Assembly: GCA_021014325.1 (NCBI GenBank)
Contig: CM037473.1
Location: 10,123,501 to 10,187,500 of the forward strand
DNA from: Plazaster borealis
Taxonomy: Eukaryota; Echinodermata; Asteroidea; Forcipulatida; Labidiasteridae
DNA: 64,000 bases
Reading direction: 5' to 3'
Shown here in pieces: positions 12,101 to 21,677 of the stretch. Each line of letters starts with the position of its first letter. Position 1 is the first letter of the stretch. The notes under the pieces were generated by a model, which was not told the origin of the DNA, searched no databases, and was given only the letters and a program-made list of their open reading frames with translations. The translations under genes and the position numbers were made by a program.

Positions 12101-15100
12101 CGAAGCAATAATGGTCAAGTATCTTGCTCAAGGACACAAGTACCATGACCGAACCCAAACCCACAACAGTAGATCATGAGTCTGGTGCACTAGATCTCTC
12201 GGCCCACTCCACTTACCCTAGTTTGCTGAACTGATATGCATTGGTTGTGTTGGGCGACTCCAGTCCAGTGTCATCTGGATACAGACAGCTCAGCAGATGA
12301 CTTGGAGATAGAAGATCGCTGAAAGAAAAGAAGGAAAAAAAGGATGTAGTTTTCCAAAAGCACTGTTCGCTGTTAACAAAGAAAAAAAGTCTGCCAACTT
12401 GCTAAATGTAAATGAGTTTTAAAATATGCAGTGTGGAAATACCATGGAAATTGTGGTCAGGGTGAAATCGTCAGTAGGCAGCCACTAGGGGGCGCTGTTT
12501 GTCTTGCTTGACATTTTTTGAGATGATGTTTCTTACTACCCAATGTTTTCACACTAACATGACAATATGATTCAATTATTGTTACTACAAATAGTACGTC
12601 TTGGCTTACCTAGCACAAGCAGATGTCTGGGCCAAGGAAGACAGTTTTAACTCCACTCCTACCGTCACGACGCGGAGTGACGTCAGGAAGGAGAACGTTA
12701 AGGTCAATACGGAGCCATCTGCAGAAAATATTAGCAATAGTTTCGTTAATAGTTTAGTAACTTGACTTCTGTAGCATTTATGCCATGATCCTGTCCAAGA
12801 CCAACAGAATTATGTAATAATTATTCGATAGGTGTAATGCTATGCATTTTAAGCTGTAAAATTACTAATATTTTTAGAAATTGCAAATAATTGTTTTAGA
12901 AACAATATTTACTGTCGAGGCATACAAAAGTTTAAAGCTGACTTCCCAAACATTTACTTTGGTCACAATTTAAACTTTCACAAAGGTCAGTTTGAACTCA
13001 CGTGGTGTTGTAACCAATGCAATGCAATGGGTTATTTTACATGCATTACACAACACAAGGGACCTACAGCTTTACGTCCCATCCGAAGGACGAAGCAATA
13101 ATGGTCAAGTGTCTTGCTTTAAGGACACAAAAGTGTCAAGACCAGGACTCGAACCCACACTCTGCTGGTCAGAAACACCAGAGCTTGAGTCCAGTGCGCT
13201 TGACCGCTCGGCCACGACAAGCATGACCGCTCGGCCAAGACACGCCACAAAGAGTAAAGTGGGCATGGGTTACATTTTAAGTGCACAATACTTATAACTA
13301 TAGGATAGGTGAACTACAGCAAGGGGTAGCTAGGCAACCAAATCATTAGACACCTAATGTCATGCCTGGCCAATACTATAAAGCATAGTTGGTTATGGTA
13401 GTACACAAAAATCAACCCCGCCAGAGCTGCCAACTCTCCCTGATTCTGCAGAAAATCAACCAATCTTTCCATGTTCCGATGAACAAATTTGAAAATCTCC
13501 CCGATTACAGAAAACTTTTTCCCCATTATATTGAATGTAATTCTAAATATCTCTCTGATTGTTGTACAAAATCTCCCTGATTGCAAGATGCAAATGTTGG
13601 CAGCTCTACCCTGCCCAACACAAACAAGAAATCCACACAAAGTTTCACCTTTGCACTTTAGGGTCATGATGACCTGCAGGGGATGTTTACTCAGTAGCTT
13701 TGCCCGCCTCTCCTCCATTTTGTTTCCGATGGTTTTCCTCCTTCGCTTCTGTGCACAAATTGAAATGAACTGTAACTTATACATGAAAGATTCGTGTGCG
13801 AAGTTCCCTTAAAGCTAAACTTAACTTGATGTCCAATTATACAATTCTTAACTTCTTGCTATCGATACACCTGTTCCGTCACACTTGGCATCTTCCCATC
13901 CCTTCCTATTGTGACCCTCCCCCCATCGATGTTCCATTTGTCCTCCCAACCCAACCATTCCATAACCCATCCCCTTTACCTTCCCTCATCCTGTCATATC
14001 CCCCAGCCCAAATGTGAGTCCTTTTCCCCTTCACATCACCCCCTTTCCTCTTTTCCATGCCCTCCCCGTACACTCATCCCTCCATGCCCACTCCCTTTGT
14101 ACCTGTACTCCATCACCTTTCCTTGCCTCTCCTTATCCCACTCACTGTTTCCCTTTCCCTTCAGCTCAATCACATTCCTTTTTCCATACTCCCAACCAAT
14201 TGTTTTCCAAGCCATCATGATAACCCCATTTCTTCATCCATTTTTGTTATCCGTCTCCCACATACCCTTACCATCTCCTCCATGTTCTTACCTGTACAGT
14301 TGCCCTTGTCCTATCATATTCCTGTTAGCCCTCAGTCCAAGCAATTCCCACATACCCTTCCCCACACCACTCCCCATCCGTCCTTTCTTCTGATTCCTTT
14401 CAATTCTCTTGTAGCTCGTCAAAATTCCAAATTACTTCCCCTTCACCTTCCCCCTTGTCCCCATATACCCATTGTCACCATATACCCATTGTCCCCATAT
14501 ACCCATTGTCCCCATATACCCATTGTCCCCATATACCCATTGTTGCCATATACCCATTGTCCCCATATACCCATTGTCCCCATATACCCGTTGTCCCCAT
14601 ATACCCATTGTCCCCATATACCCGTTGTCCCCATATACCCGTTGTCCCCATATACCCATTGTCCCCATATACCCGTTGTCCCCATATACCCATTGTCCCC
14701 ATACACCCATTGTCCCCATATACCCATTGTCCCCATATACCCACTGTCCCCATATACCCGTTGTCCCCATATACCCGTTGTCCCCATATACCCATTGTCC
14801 CCATATACCCGTTGTCCCCGAATACCCATTGTCCCCATATACCCACTGTCCCCATATACCCGTTGTCCCCATATACCCATTGTCCCCATATACCCTTTGT
14901 CCCCGTATACCCATTGTTACCGATTGAGTGAGGGTCTCCTCATTATCCGACTCACTGTCCTCCTCCAGGACAGGTGAGACTGACCCGGCAGACGTCACAG
15001 CGTCTTGATCTCCGGCAATCTTCAACGACATAGAGGAATCTGCAAATCAATGTACAAAAACAGATTAGAAAAGAAGTAACACAGATCTAGAATCTTGTTT

Positions 15101-18100
15101 AGCTTAGATTATACTGAACTACAGTGTGTAGTTTGTGTCCACTGGAATTAAAACTCATTCTTGCACTGAAGAGAGGTTTGCTGCTGTCAGATTGGCATTC
15201 ATATCACCTGTTGCATAGGTTGCAAAGGTCCGATAAAACTTCCATGGTCATACAATTTCCATGGCCACACAACTTCCATGGTCACAAAACGTCTATGAGC
15301 ATGTGGAGTCCATGGTCATACAACTTCCATGGATGTTGTAACTTCCACGGTGTCACAAATTCCATGGTCACACAACTTCCTTGGTCACACGACTTCCATG
15401 GTCACACGACTTCCATGGTCATACAACTTCCATGGTCCCACAACTTCCATGGTCACACAACTTCTATGGCAATACAACTTCCATGGTCAAACAATTTACA
15501 TGATCATACAATTTCCACGATAATACAACTTCCAGTCCCACAACTTCCATGTCAATACAACTTCTATGATCATACAATTTCCATGGTTTTACAACTTCCA
15601 TGGATTTTGTTACTTCTACGGTCTCACAATTTCCATGGTCATACAACTTCCATGGCCCTAAAACTTTCATGGTCCTACAACTTTCGTGTCTATGCATTTA
15701 TACCTCTTGCTTCCTGATAAGCGCTGGCTTGTACAAACAAGATGTAGAGTGGTCTGGGTAGTAGCTTGGCCGTCTGGTGCTGAGCTCTGATCTCATGTAT
15801 CGGCATAGACAGGTACTCCTGTACTGGGATTGTAGCCTGTGGGAATAAACACAGAACAATCCGACTTCCTCAAAGTTCATCAAGAGAGACTAGAGAGACT
15901 TGGTTCTTAGACAAAAAATCTGCTTGGCTGTCACCATATTTTAAGTCACCAAATTGATTGAGTGGCCACTGTCAAGTTATTTGTATGCTTCTTCTACCCT
16001 GTGTGAAATGCAGCAGCAAGTTTGCGTTGTTTTTGTTACTAACCTTCCTACTATCTGGTATATTGTGAAGCCCACCATGTCACCATTCAACACCATTTAC
16101 AGGCTTCAGTGATCATGCATGGTTGTGTACACTTTGATACCTGCCAACATTGAAACCTCAGAAATAGGAACACCCGTTTTACGAGTCTACAGACCACAGA
16201 TAACGACGCTAGAAGTCGTACGAGTAAAGCTTATTACAGGTACACACACAAATGATGTATGTATTTAAAACAATGTACACAAATCACTGTATCCCATTAG
16301 AAAATCTCAATTGTCACAAACAAATGGCACCCTCTGTTGCCAGAACTTTTGGGTCTTGTTCATTGCTGTCTCTTGTCAGAAACAGGAATGTTCTGATATT
16401 TTGCGTCCTGTAATCTCAAAAATCTAGACAATTCCAATTATTATAATCTGAACAGTTGGCAGGTATGCAATGCAGTATTTGCTATGGTTTAGCGTGGGTT
16501 AACTTTATGCTCGATATGTGTTGACTTTGGTAAGGGCCAAGGAGGGACAGTTTTGTGGTTAGGAGTTAGCTTACTCGATGGGTTCACCTACCTTTAAGAT
16601 GCTAGCTAGCTGCGGCTGCAGGCTGTCCAGGTACTCCTCCTTGGAATTGATCTCCTTAGCCAGGATGTCCGTATTGCTCTGACATTCCTTGTACTTCTCG
16701 GCCAACCTGCATTGAAGATGCAAACACAAGATTTCATGAACCACGGCGGTCATTTCAGAGGGGGAAGGTGTCCTTTCCTGTTTTTAAGTGGGACGCTATT
16801 TTATAGCAGGCGTAGCTCGCTTAACACGAACTGTCTCAAACGATTGCCACATAATAAAACAAATAAATTAACCTTTAATGCTTGTTTAAAAAGACAACTT
16901 TTTTTAACCCTCCCACTATCAGCATGTTTTTCGAGACAACCAACCCACACCTTACTATGCCACAACTGGCATTTTGATGTAGAGAGTAGAGCCAGTTGCC
17001 CAAATGTGAGAAGTAGTTTGGAGAAGCCACTAGCTGTGCTCAATAACAATGGAATTTGGGCCAATTTTGTCAATTTCTGCCGTGGAAATCTGTGGTGCTG
17101 ATCAACCATACATACAAATACAATAATAGCGAAGTGTGGCATAGCCTACTTCACCGATGTGTTCATAGCACATGGGAGATTTTGAGGCATCTTGGAGTAA
17201 GCACCTATAGGAGAGTAAAACTTCATCTTAAAAGCAGAAAGATACTGAGCAAACTAAATATCAGCAGGTTGTCTGTTGCAGAGTGTCAGTGCAGCTATTG
17301 TTGATGACAAACTTTCACCAACTTTGATATGAACTTCATATGCAACTGACCTCTTTCGCTGCTCAAGTTCCCAGTCCAGCCTGGCTAGTCGTTGCTTATG
17401 CAGATTTTTCTTGGTCGCTTTGGGGTTTGAGATCTCCATAGGGGCCTCACCGTAGAAGGTTTCCAAGTCAACGAGTTCGATTTCTTCATCTTTAGATCTG
17501 CAGAAAGATAAGAGGACATCTTCAGGGTTTCTTTCCACAGTCGAAGAAATTTTACTGCAGAATAGAGACAGGCCTTAAATTTACATGTAGGCCATGGTCT
17601 CTGTTGCCCTGGTCTTGGCCTTGGTGCCATTAAAAAAAATTCCCTTAGACTTTAAGATTTTCCAATGGAAATGCCCTTTGCAAAAATGAAAATGGCCTTG
17701 CCCTCTCGATGATCACGGAGACATACAGCCTCTGTTGTCTCCTTGAAATATCAGGCCTGATCATGTACACAGCTTGAGGAAACGAATCACTGACATCCCT
17801 GTATCTTTACAATGTTTTGAAGTGGTTCTTCTAAATCAAAATTTTTGAAATGTACGTGGTATACTCAATTGAAAAAAAACACCCCAACAAATGATTGCCA
17901 TTGTCATACTTGAATTCCCGGCACTTCTTGATTTCCTTCTGCAGGTGCATGACTTCATACAGTAGATTCTGCAGCTGTAGGTGCAGGCTGTCTACTCGCT
18001 GCTTGCCCACCATCGTCTTCTCCCTGGCGCCCTTGCAGCGCAAGTGAGAGAGGCGGTTCAGCTTTTTCAGTGACACAAAATGCAAGGATGCTGCCATGCG

Positions 18101-19680
18101 CTTCTTGGCGATGAAGGATTCCTTCGAATGAAAAATAAAGAATCATGTATGAGGTCATTGCTGATGATCGTATCTGAAATTTAAAATTTTACATTTGTTG
18201 TTTTGCATCCGAATTTTTTTTATGCACAGGTTGGGACAACACAAGTCTGTGAAGGTTGTAAGAAAAGCATCTGCCATTGTCATTTCATTCATTTGTTCAT
18301 TCACTTTGGTGATGACTTGACGAGTTGTGCCCATCTGTCCCTGTCAAGCTTAGTGTATGAGCGAGCTTGACCGCTTAGACCAGTGTCAAACTCCATGGAT
18401 AATTTCAAGGTCATGTTGGAACAACCTCTCCGAAGAGGGGCATCAGGCCCTCCAGAGGAGGACATGGTCACAGCGGGCTCCTCGTCATTCCAAAATGAAT
18501 TTTTTTACCCCAAACGCCCTCGAGTGATTTATTAGGATCCTCCCTCACTCTAATAAAATCCAACCACATTTGGTTTATGCACAACCCAAACTGTTGGACT
18601 CTGAATTTGGGGGGGGGGGTGTGCCTTATCCCTCGAAGCAGGATCAGTTTACTAAAAGTGCAGTCCTCAGCCAAGACCCATTAGTGGCACAGTTTTTGAC
18701 AATCTGGATGAACGTTAGCCACACATCCATGTTGGATTCCGTCAAGCAAAAGAACAATATTGGTTGAATTAAGGCAGACACAGCTTGATACGGTTGCAGA
18801 GAAGTATTTGCAAACAGGTCATACGAGTATCTCGTTAAGTGATGAGTATGACCATTGCTCTGATTCTAAGATGTATCCACCTTGTTTTCAGCATTTCCAG
18901 CTTTGGCTGCTTGGATGTCATCCATGATCTGACGTAGGCTGGAACACTCCCTCCGGTGGAGTTCCAAGTCCTTTTGTGCATCTCGTTTCTCTACTTCTTT
19001 CTCCTCGCTATACACACCTGAAAGATCCTATGATGAATATGAACAATAATAGCAACAAAATGTAAGAGATAATTGTAAAATAAATACAAATCAATACAAT
19101 TAAAGATAGCAAAAAATAACAAAATATATAACAATAATGAAAAAGTAAAAAAACAAACAAAACCGAGAAGGATCGAGTCAAGGTAGGCTAGGACTGAGAA
19201 AATGTAAATCATTCAATTACTGAATTGGTCTCAAGCCCTTCCCACAAATATTAAAACTAGATAAAAATGAATAATTATTTTCAAGTTAATTTATTGAGAA
19301 ATTTTAATAATTGACCACCGTTTCATGGTTTCCCACAGGGTAAAATATCAAATGCCACTTTTTCATTCATTATGAAATAAAACAGTATCTTATTTACTCT
19401 CAAATGAGATATGAGTAAAAAAGTAGCAGTCGGATATGAAAATTTGCCCAACCACCACCAGCGGCTGTCCTGTAATGTCGGAAATAAGTAACTTTCCATA
19501 CGTCCCAATGCACAATCAACTTGCTATTGCTAACTTTTGATAAAAGATACAAACCTGTGATAACGAGTTAGAATCTTGCGATCGCTTCAGCTTCTTGGGC
19601 TCCTTTGGTGGCGACATCTTGGAAGTCTCCCCGTCTGTTTTGCTAGTGATTCTCCGTTTCTTTACGGTAATGGTTGACAT
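6105..19680 (-). CDS. THOC5: THOC5, THO complex subunit 5, complete, 16 exons
   Basis: Exons in transcript order are 19680-19555, 19027-18881, 18121-17910, 17497-17351, 16706-16592, 15836-15704, 15039-14921, 13748-13649, 12718-12610, 12318-12217, 10778-10570, 9897-9794, 8857-8770, 7962-7847, 7243-7053 and 6168-6105. All use GT-AG, every phase matches, and the sum is 2082 nt (693 aa; human about 683). THOC5 is a coiled-coil subunit of the nuclear THO complex that couples transcription to mRNA export. Family signatures seen are [17 protein letters not shown] and [13 protein letters not shown] in the N-terminal coiled-coil half, an acidic stretch [10 protein letters not shown] followed by the basic KRRRK (about residues 334-338, nuclear-signal-like), [34 protein letters not shown], and the terminal [17 protein letters not shown]. 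The start ATG is at 19680-19678 and begins with a basic stretch (KKRR). Introns hold minisatellites, SINEs and MITEs. The gene is divergent from the C6orf89-like gene. Confidence 0.95.
6190..6485 (+). mobile_element. Penelope-like element fragments (CGAAACGT(C/T) motifs) in THOC5 intron 15
   Basis: Three blocks end in the shared motif (C)GAAACGT(C/T)(G/A)AGACC, degenerate in the last (near 6247, 6400 and 6470). The third is preceded by CCTGAAGACGAGTAGAGTAT, and a palindromic ACTGTTCGAAACG / CGTTTCGAACAGT lies between them. This CTGAAGA ... CGAAACGT arrangement is, to my knowledge, typical of Penelope-like element termini, which may carry hammerhead-ribozyme cores. Only short degenerate pieces remain. 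Confidence 0.45.
7415..7620. repeat. dispersed repeat shared with 43865-44058
   Basis: Both copies contain AGGATATGGTACTG, AATTGCTTATAAATGAA, CAATCT(T/C)ATCCAC and a GGG(T/G)TAGGGTTA end. They are in the same orientation. No coding potential is seen. It lies in THOC5 intron 14. Confidence 0.65.
7985..8230 (-). mobile_element. tRNA-derived SINE, 3' part
   Basis: The (ATT)n-type tail (7988-8010 on +) is followed by a body (CAGGTGTCTCAAAGCGCT ... CACCTTGCAAGGG) shared with 11090-11290 and 63245-63420. It is in minus orientation and is 5'-truncated at the tRNA-like head. Confidence 0.65.
8459..8729. repeat. 19-bp minisatellite (about 14 copies)
   Basis: The unit is GTGAAATTGGGGTAGCTTG, near-perfect, with occasional GTGGAATT variants; degenerate pre-units occur near 8247-8283. 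It lies in THOC5 intron 13 and starts about 40 bp downstream of the exon-13 splice donor (8769) in the gene sense. The minus-strand reading frame through it is repeat read-through, not a gene. Confidence 0.95.
8943..9014 (-). other. tRNA-like sequence (pseudo-tRNA or SINE head)
   Basis: On the minus strand it starts GGGCTAGATAGCTCAGTTGG, has an A-box-like AGCTCAGTTGGAAGAGC, a B-box-like GGTTCAAATC and a complementary end CTAGTCT that pairs with the 5' GGGCTAG through two G-U pairs. The anticodon arm pairs poorly and the base before the putative GTT anticodon is not T, so I do not call it a functional tRNA. Confidence 0.5.
9062..9433 (-). mobile_element. tRNA-derived SINE, near full length
   Basis: In minus orientation, the head GTGGCCGAGCGGTTAAAAGC with B box GTGGGTTTGAGTCCCGG is followed by a body (AACCCAGAACACTTATCG, CTGAGGCTTGCGAGCTACAG) and an AT-rich tail. 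The same body is at 26015-26380 and 31978-32305. It lies in THOC5 intron 12. Confidence 0.85.
9613..9658. mobile_element. 46-bp mini-derivative of the CAGGGCTC MITE
   Basis: CAGGGCTCGAATTTGGAGGG at one end and GTTGAGCCCTG at the other, with almost no interior. It looks like an internal-deletion derivative of the element at 1941, 11330 and 46028. Confidence 0.65.
10282..10554. mobile_element. TTAA-type MITE with internal hairpin (AGGGACACGTTG ends)
   Basis: The left end AGGGACACGTTGCCTTGGAT (after a degenerate TCAA) and the right end ATCCAAGGCAACGTGTCCCT (before TTAA) are inverted over about 35 bp. The interior holds a second palindrome of about 55 bp (10450-10505) built on ACGGTCGGCCATT ... 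AATGGCCGACCGT. It is non-coding and inserted in THOC5 intron 11. Confidence 0.8.
11088..12208 (-). mobile_element. tRNA-derived SINE split by a MITE insertion
   Basis: The 3' body (11088-11329) and the tRNA-like 5' part (12087-12208, with minus-strand B-box region GTGGGTTTGGGTTCGG) belong to one SINE of the family seen at 9062-9433. The MITE at 11330-12086 sits exactly between them. Confidence 0.7.
11330..12086. mobile_element. CAGGGCTC MITE copy 2, inserted in a SINE
   Basis: The left end is TAGGGCTCGAATTTTACACT and the right end is CCCAATTCAAGCCCTG. TTCCA occurs directly outside both ends and is read as a 5-bp target duplication. It is longer than copy 1 because of extra internal sequence (about 11420-11880). 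It lies in THOC5 intron 10. Confidence 0.65.
13030..13248 (-). mobile_element. tRNA-derived SINE, 5' half
   Basis: Minus-strand head GTCGTGGCCGAGCGGTCAAG with B box GTGGGTTCGAGTCCTGG, then the shared body (CACTTGACCATTATTGCTTC). It lies in THOC5 intron 8. A partial second head copy occurs around 13222-13240. Confidence 0.8.
13900..14453. repeat. pyrimidine-rich low-complexity tract
   Basis: Extended C/T-rich sequence (CCCTTTTCC-type) in THOC5 intron 7, leading into the 17-bp minisatellite. Reading frames here come from compositional bias. Confidence 0.7.
14454..14919. repeat. 17-bp minisatellite A abutting the THOC5 exon-7 donor
   Basis: The unit is CCCATTGTCCCCATATA, about 27 copies, with C/T variants (CCCGTTG). 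Because 17 is not a multiple of 3 and few stop codons occur, all frames stay open. The last unit supplies the intron's first bases: the exon-7 donor (14920/14919) reads GTAACAATGGG on the minus strand. Confidence 0.97.
15239..15690. repeat. 17-bp minisatellite B next to the THOC5 exon-6 donor
   Basis: The unit is TTCCATGGTCACACAAC, about 26 copies, more diverged than array A and carrying CCATGG in most units. It starts about 15 bp inside THOC5 intron 6, immediately after the exon-6 donor (15703). Confidence 0.95.
16912..17205 (-). repeat. dispersed repeat shared with 32560-33009
   Basis: The reverse complement contains GATGCCTCAAAATCTCCCAT, a TGGTTGATCAGCACCA-like block, AGCACAGCTAGTGGCTTCTC and GTTGTGGCATAGTAAGGTGT, in the same order as the plus-strand copy in BORCS5 intron 2. 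Non-coding. It lies in THOC5 intron 4. Confidence 0.75.
17578..17766 (+). repeat. dispersed repeat shared with 27690-27860 and 39957-40195
   Basis: Shared blocks are CCCTTAGACTTTAAGA, CAAAAATGAAAATGGC and a terminal TCAGGCCTG-like end. Non-coding. It lies in THOC5 intron 3. Confidence 0.6.
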
Positions 19681-21677
19681 TTTAAAAACTTCCAAACCTT
19701 TGCAAATGCAAAGGCAGGCCGGGGTGATCTTTTACTTAAATTCACTGAATCACATGCTGTTTGTATGAATATTCAGTGAACATTCGGAAGCTCAATGCAC
19801 AAATTGGGCTGATTAGAAAGTTAGTCGTCAGTCTGTTCCTTGTATAATAGTTATTCATCAAATAAGTTTAAAAAATCCTTTAAATAATCAGGATAATCGT
19901 TTTAATGGAAATTAAGGTGAGAAGGTCATCTTTGTTAGCACATGGAATGCAGTGAATCTAAACAATCTTGAAAATACTGCACACTTGGTGGCGCTATTTA
20001 AAATTAATGTTCTAAAAAGTAAAGAAATTCCGCGACTACTCATAAATATTTTTTGGGACGGCTTCGGGTGCGTGGTTTTACAGCCGGAGTCGCTGATCTG
20101 AAAGTTGTTATTCTTCAACGTTGTCGCTAAAGCCAACGGCCATGGCCGAAACCACTTGAGGAAGGAATTGCTCCATGATTGTCGTGTTTGTGCATAAAAG
20201 TGCTCATATTTGACATTTATCATCAATCATCACCATCATCCCCATCCCCTCCCCTTTGCCAACTGTATTCTGTGGATCTAGGCCCTCCTCCTTACCACAT
20301 CCTGCCACTTCCATTCTCTATTATCACTTGACATTTTGCTTCCATGTTGCCATGTCCATGATTTCATCTCTCCATCTCCCCTTTTTTGTGTCTTCCTATC
20401 TCCTCTTACCTCAGGATGTCCTTCGGTTGCCATTCTGTGAGTCTCTGGTCCACTTGTTGTTGTCTTGCCTCATCAGTTGCTCTTCCCATCTCCATTTCAT
20501 TCCTTTGCTGATCTCAATGATAATCTGTAACCTTCGTTTTTGTCTGATTTGATGGCGGCCTCAAAAACCGCTCCTCCATACATTCTCTACACACAACGTC
20601 CGACCCATCCGTTGTGCACACAATCATTTTAGTCGCTGTTCATAAATAAAAGTGTTCTTATTATTTTTTAGTTGGCATTCAGCCTGGTTTACCTCCATTA
20701 AACCATAGAGAAAGGCATGATTAAACCAGTCTCCTCCATACATTCGCTATAGCACACTGTGCGGTGGTGGTGTGGGCGCGGTGTGTGACCGCGTATTTGG
20801 AGCTTTTTCTGTCACCACACAGTGCACAGATTGATGTTAAGTGGTGTACAAAAAAGTACTCATTTTTGGCATTCACCCTCTACTTACTCCCCAAACCAGT
20901 CAGTCTCCATGCTTTCTCTACGATACACATTGGGGAGGGTTGAGCAGGTTGGGACCTCATTATTGAAGGTTTTTCTACCTGCACGTTACCTTCGTAGCTA
21001 TGTGCATTTTTGCTATGCACTGCGCGTAGAAGATTCCCAGTGTCCCCTCATTGAGGGGTTTGTTCCCCTCAAACTGTGCACACATTTTGATGCGTTGGGT
21101 GAGTGTGCAATAAAACTAGTCATTGGCGTTCAGCCTGCTCACGTTGCTAAACCGGTTTCCATTACACTCTGTATTAAAAAACTTTCGGTGGCGGCGGCAT
21201 CGTCGGCCACGTGGGACCTGATATTTCAAGGATTTTATAGCTACAAGTTTAGCACACACTGATGCGGTAAAGGCCGTGTAAAACAAAGCTCTTATTTGAC
21301 ATCCATTCTGCCGAACGTCCCAAAACTCGTCTCATGCATTCACTATGAAGCATAACATCGGAGGTTGGGATCATAGGGACCTCGTATTTGGAGAAATTTC
21401 TACCTTCCTGCACACATTTTAGTGGCTGTGTGTGTGTAAAAAAAGAGCTTCAAATTATTGGATTCTTTTGTCCAGTGCCGCCAGCCACATCACAACAAAC
21501 GTCCTCCCACGTGAAAAGAAAACCAGACAACTGAGGGCGCAATTTCGAGGTCCAATAAATAAAAACAGCAATTCAAGTCTGCAGCAAGGCAAGGCGACAA
21601 TCATCAGTAAATAAACTTTTCTTTTCACTTTCCGCTTTCCCAAAATCTGAATTATTAGCAACACCTGAAACAATACA
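19681..21677. promoter_or_regulatory. divergent promoter region between THOC5 and the C6orf89-like gene
   Basis: The two start codons point away from each other, about 2 kb apart, so both promoters should lie here. I could not identify convincing core elements. The left part (20230-20550) is C/T-rich and the right part is occupied by a degenerate satellite. Confidence 0.55.
20560..21455. repeat. degenerate satellite, about 4 units of roughly 200-250 bp
   Basis: Recurring ordered blocks are CCTCCATACATTC, GGGACCTC(G/A)T(A/T)TT, TTTTTCTACCT, GCACACATTTT and a CTCATTTTTGGCATTCA-like block followed by AACCAGT. The units are strongly diverged. No coding function is seen. Confidence 0.6.

Noticed and set aside
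13314..13784. 156-codon minus frame as an independent gene
   Set aside because: Only its N-terminal part (exon 13649-13748) is THOC5. The rest is intron read-through past the donor.
14057..15031. Long open frames on both strands with [14 protein letters not shown] or [19 protein letters not shown] repeats
   Set aside because: They are translations of the 17-bp minisatellite in all frames, with no sense/antisense difference. Only the 119-bp THOC5 exon 7 at 14921-15039 is real.
15124..15717. 197-codon frame rich in [15 protein letters not shown]
   Set aside because: Translation of the CCATGG minisatellite B. No family resemblance and it overlaps the THOC5 exon-6 donor.
18600..18625. Poly-G run near 18610 as a functional element
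   Set aside because: Simple homopolymer with no associated structure or conservation that I can see.
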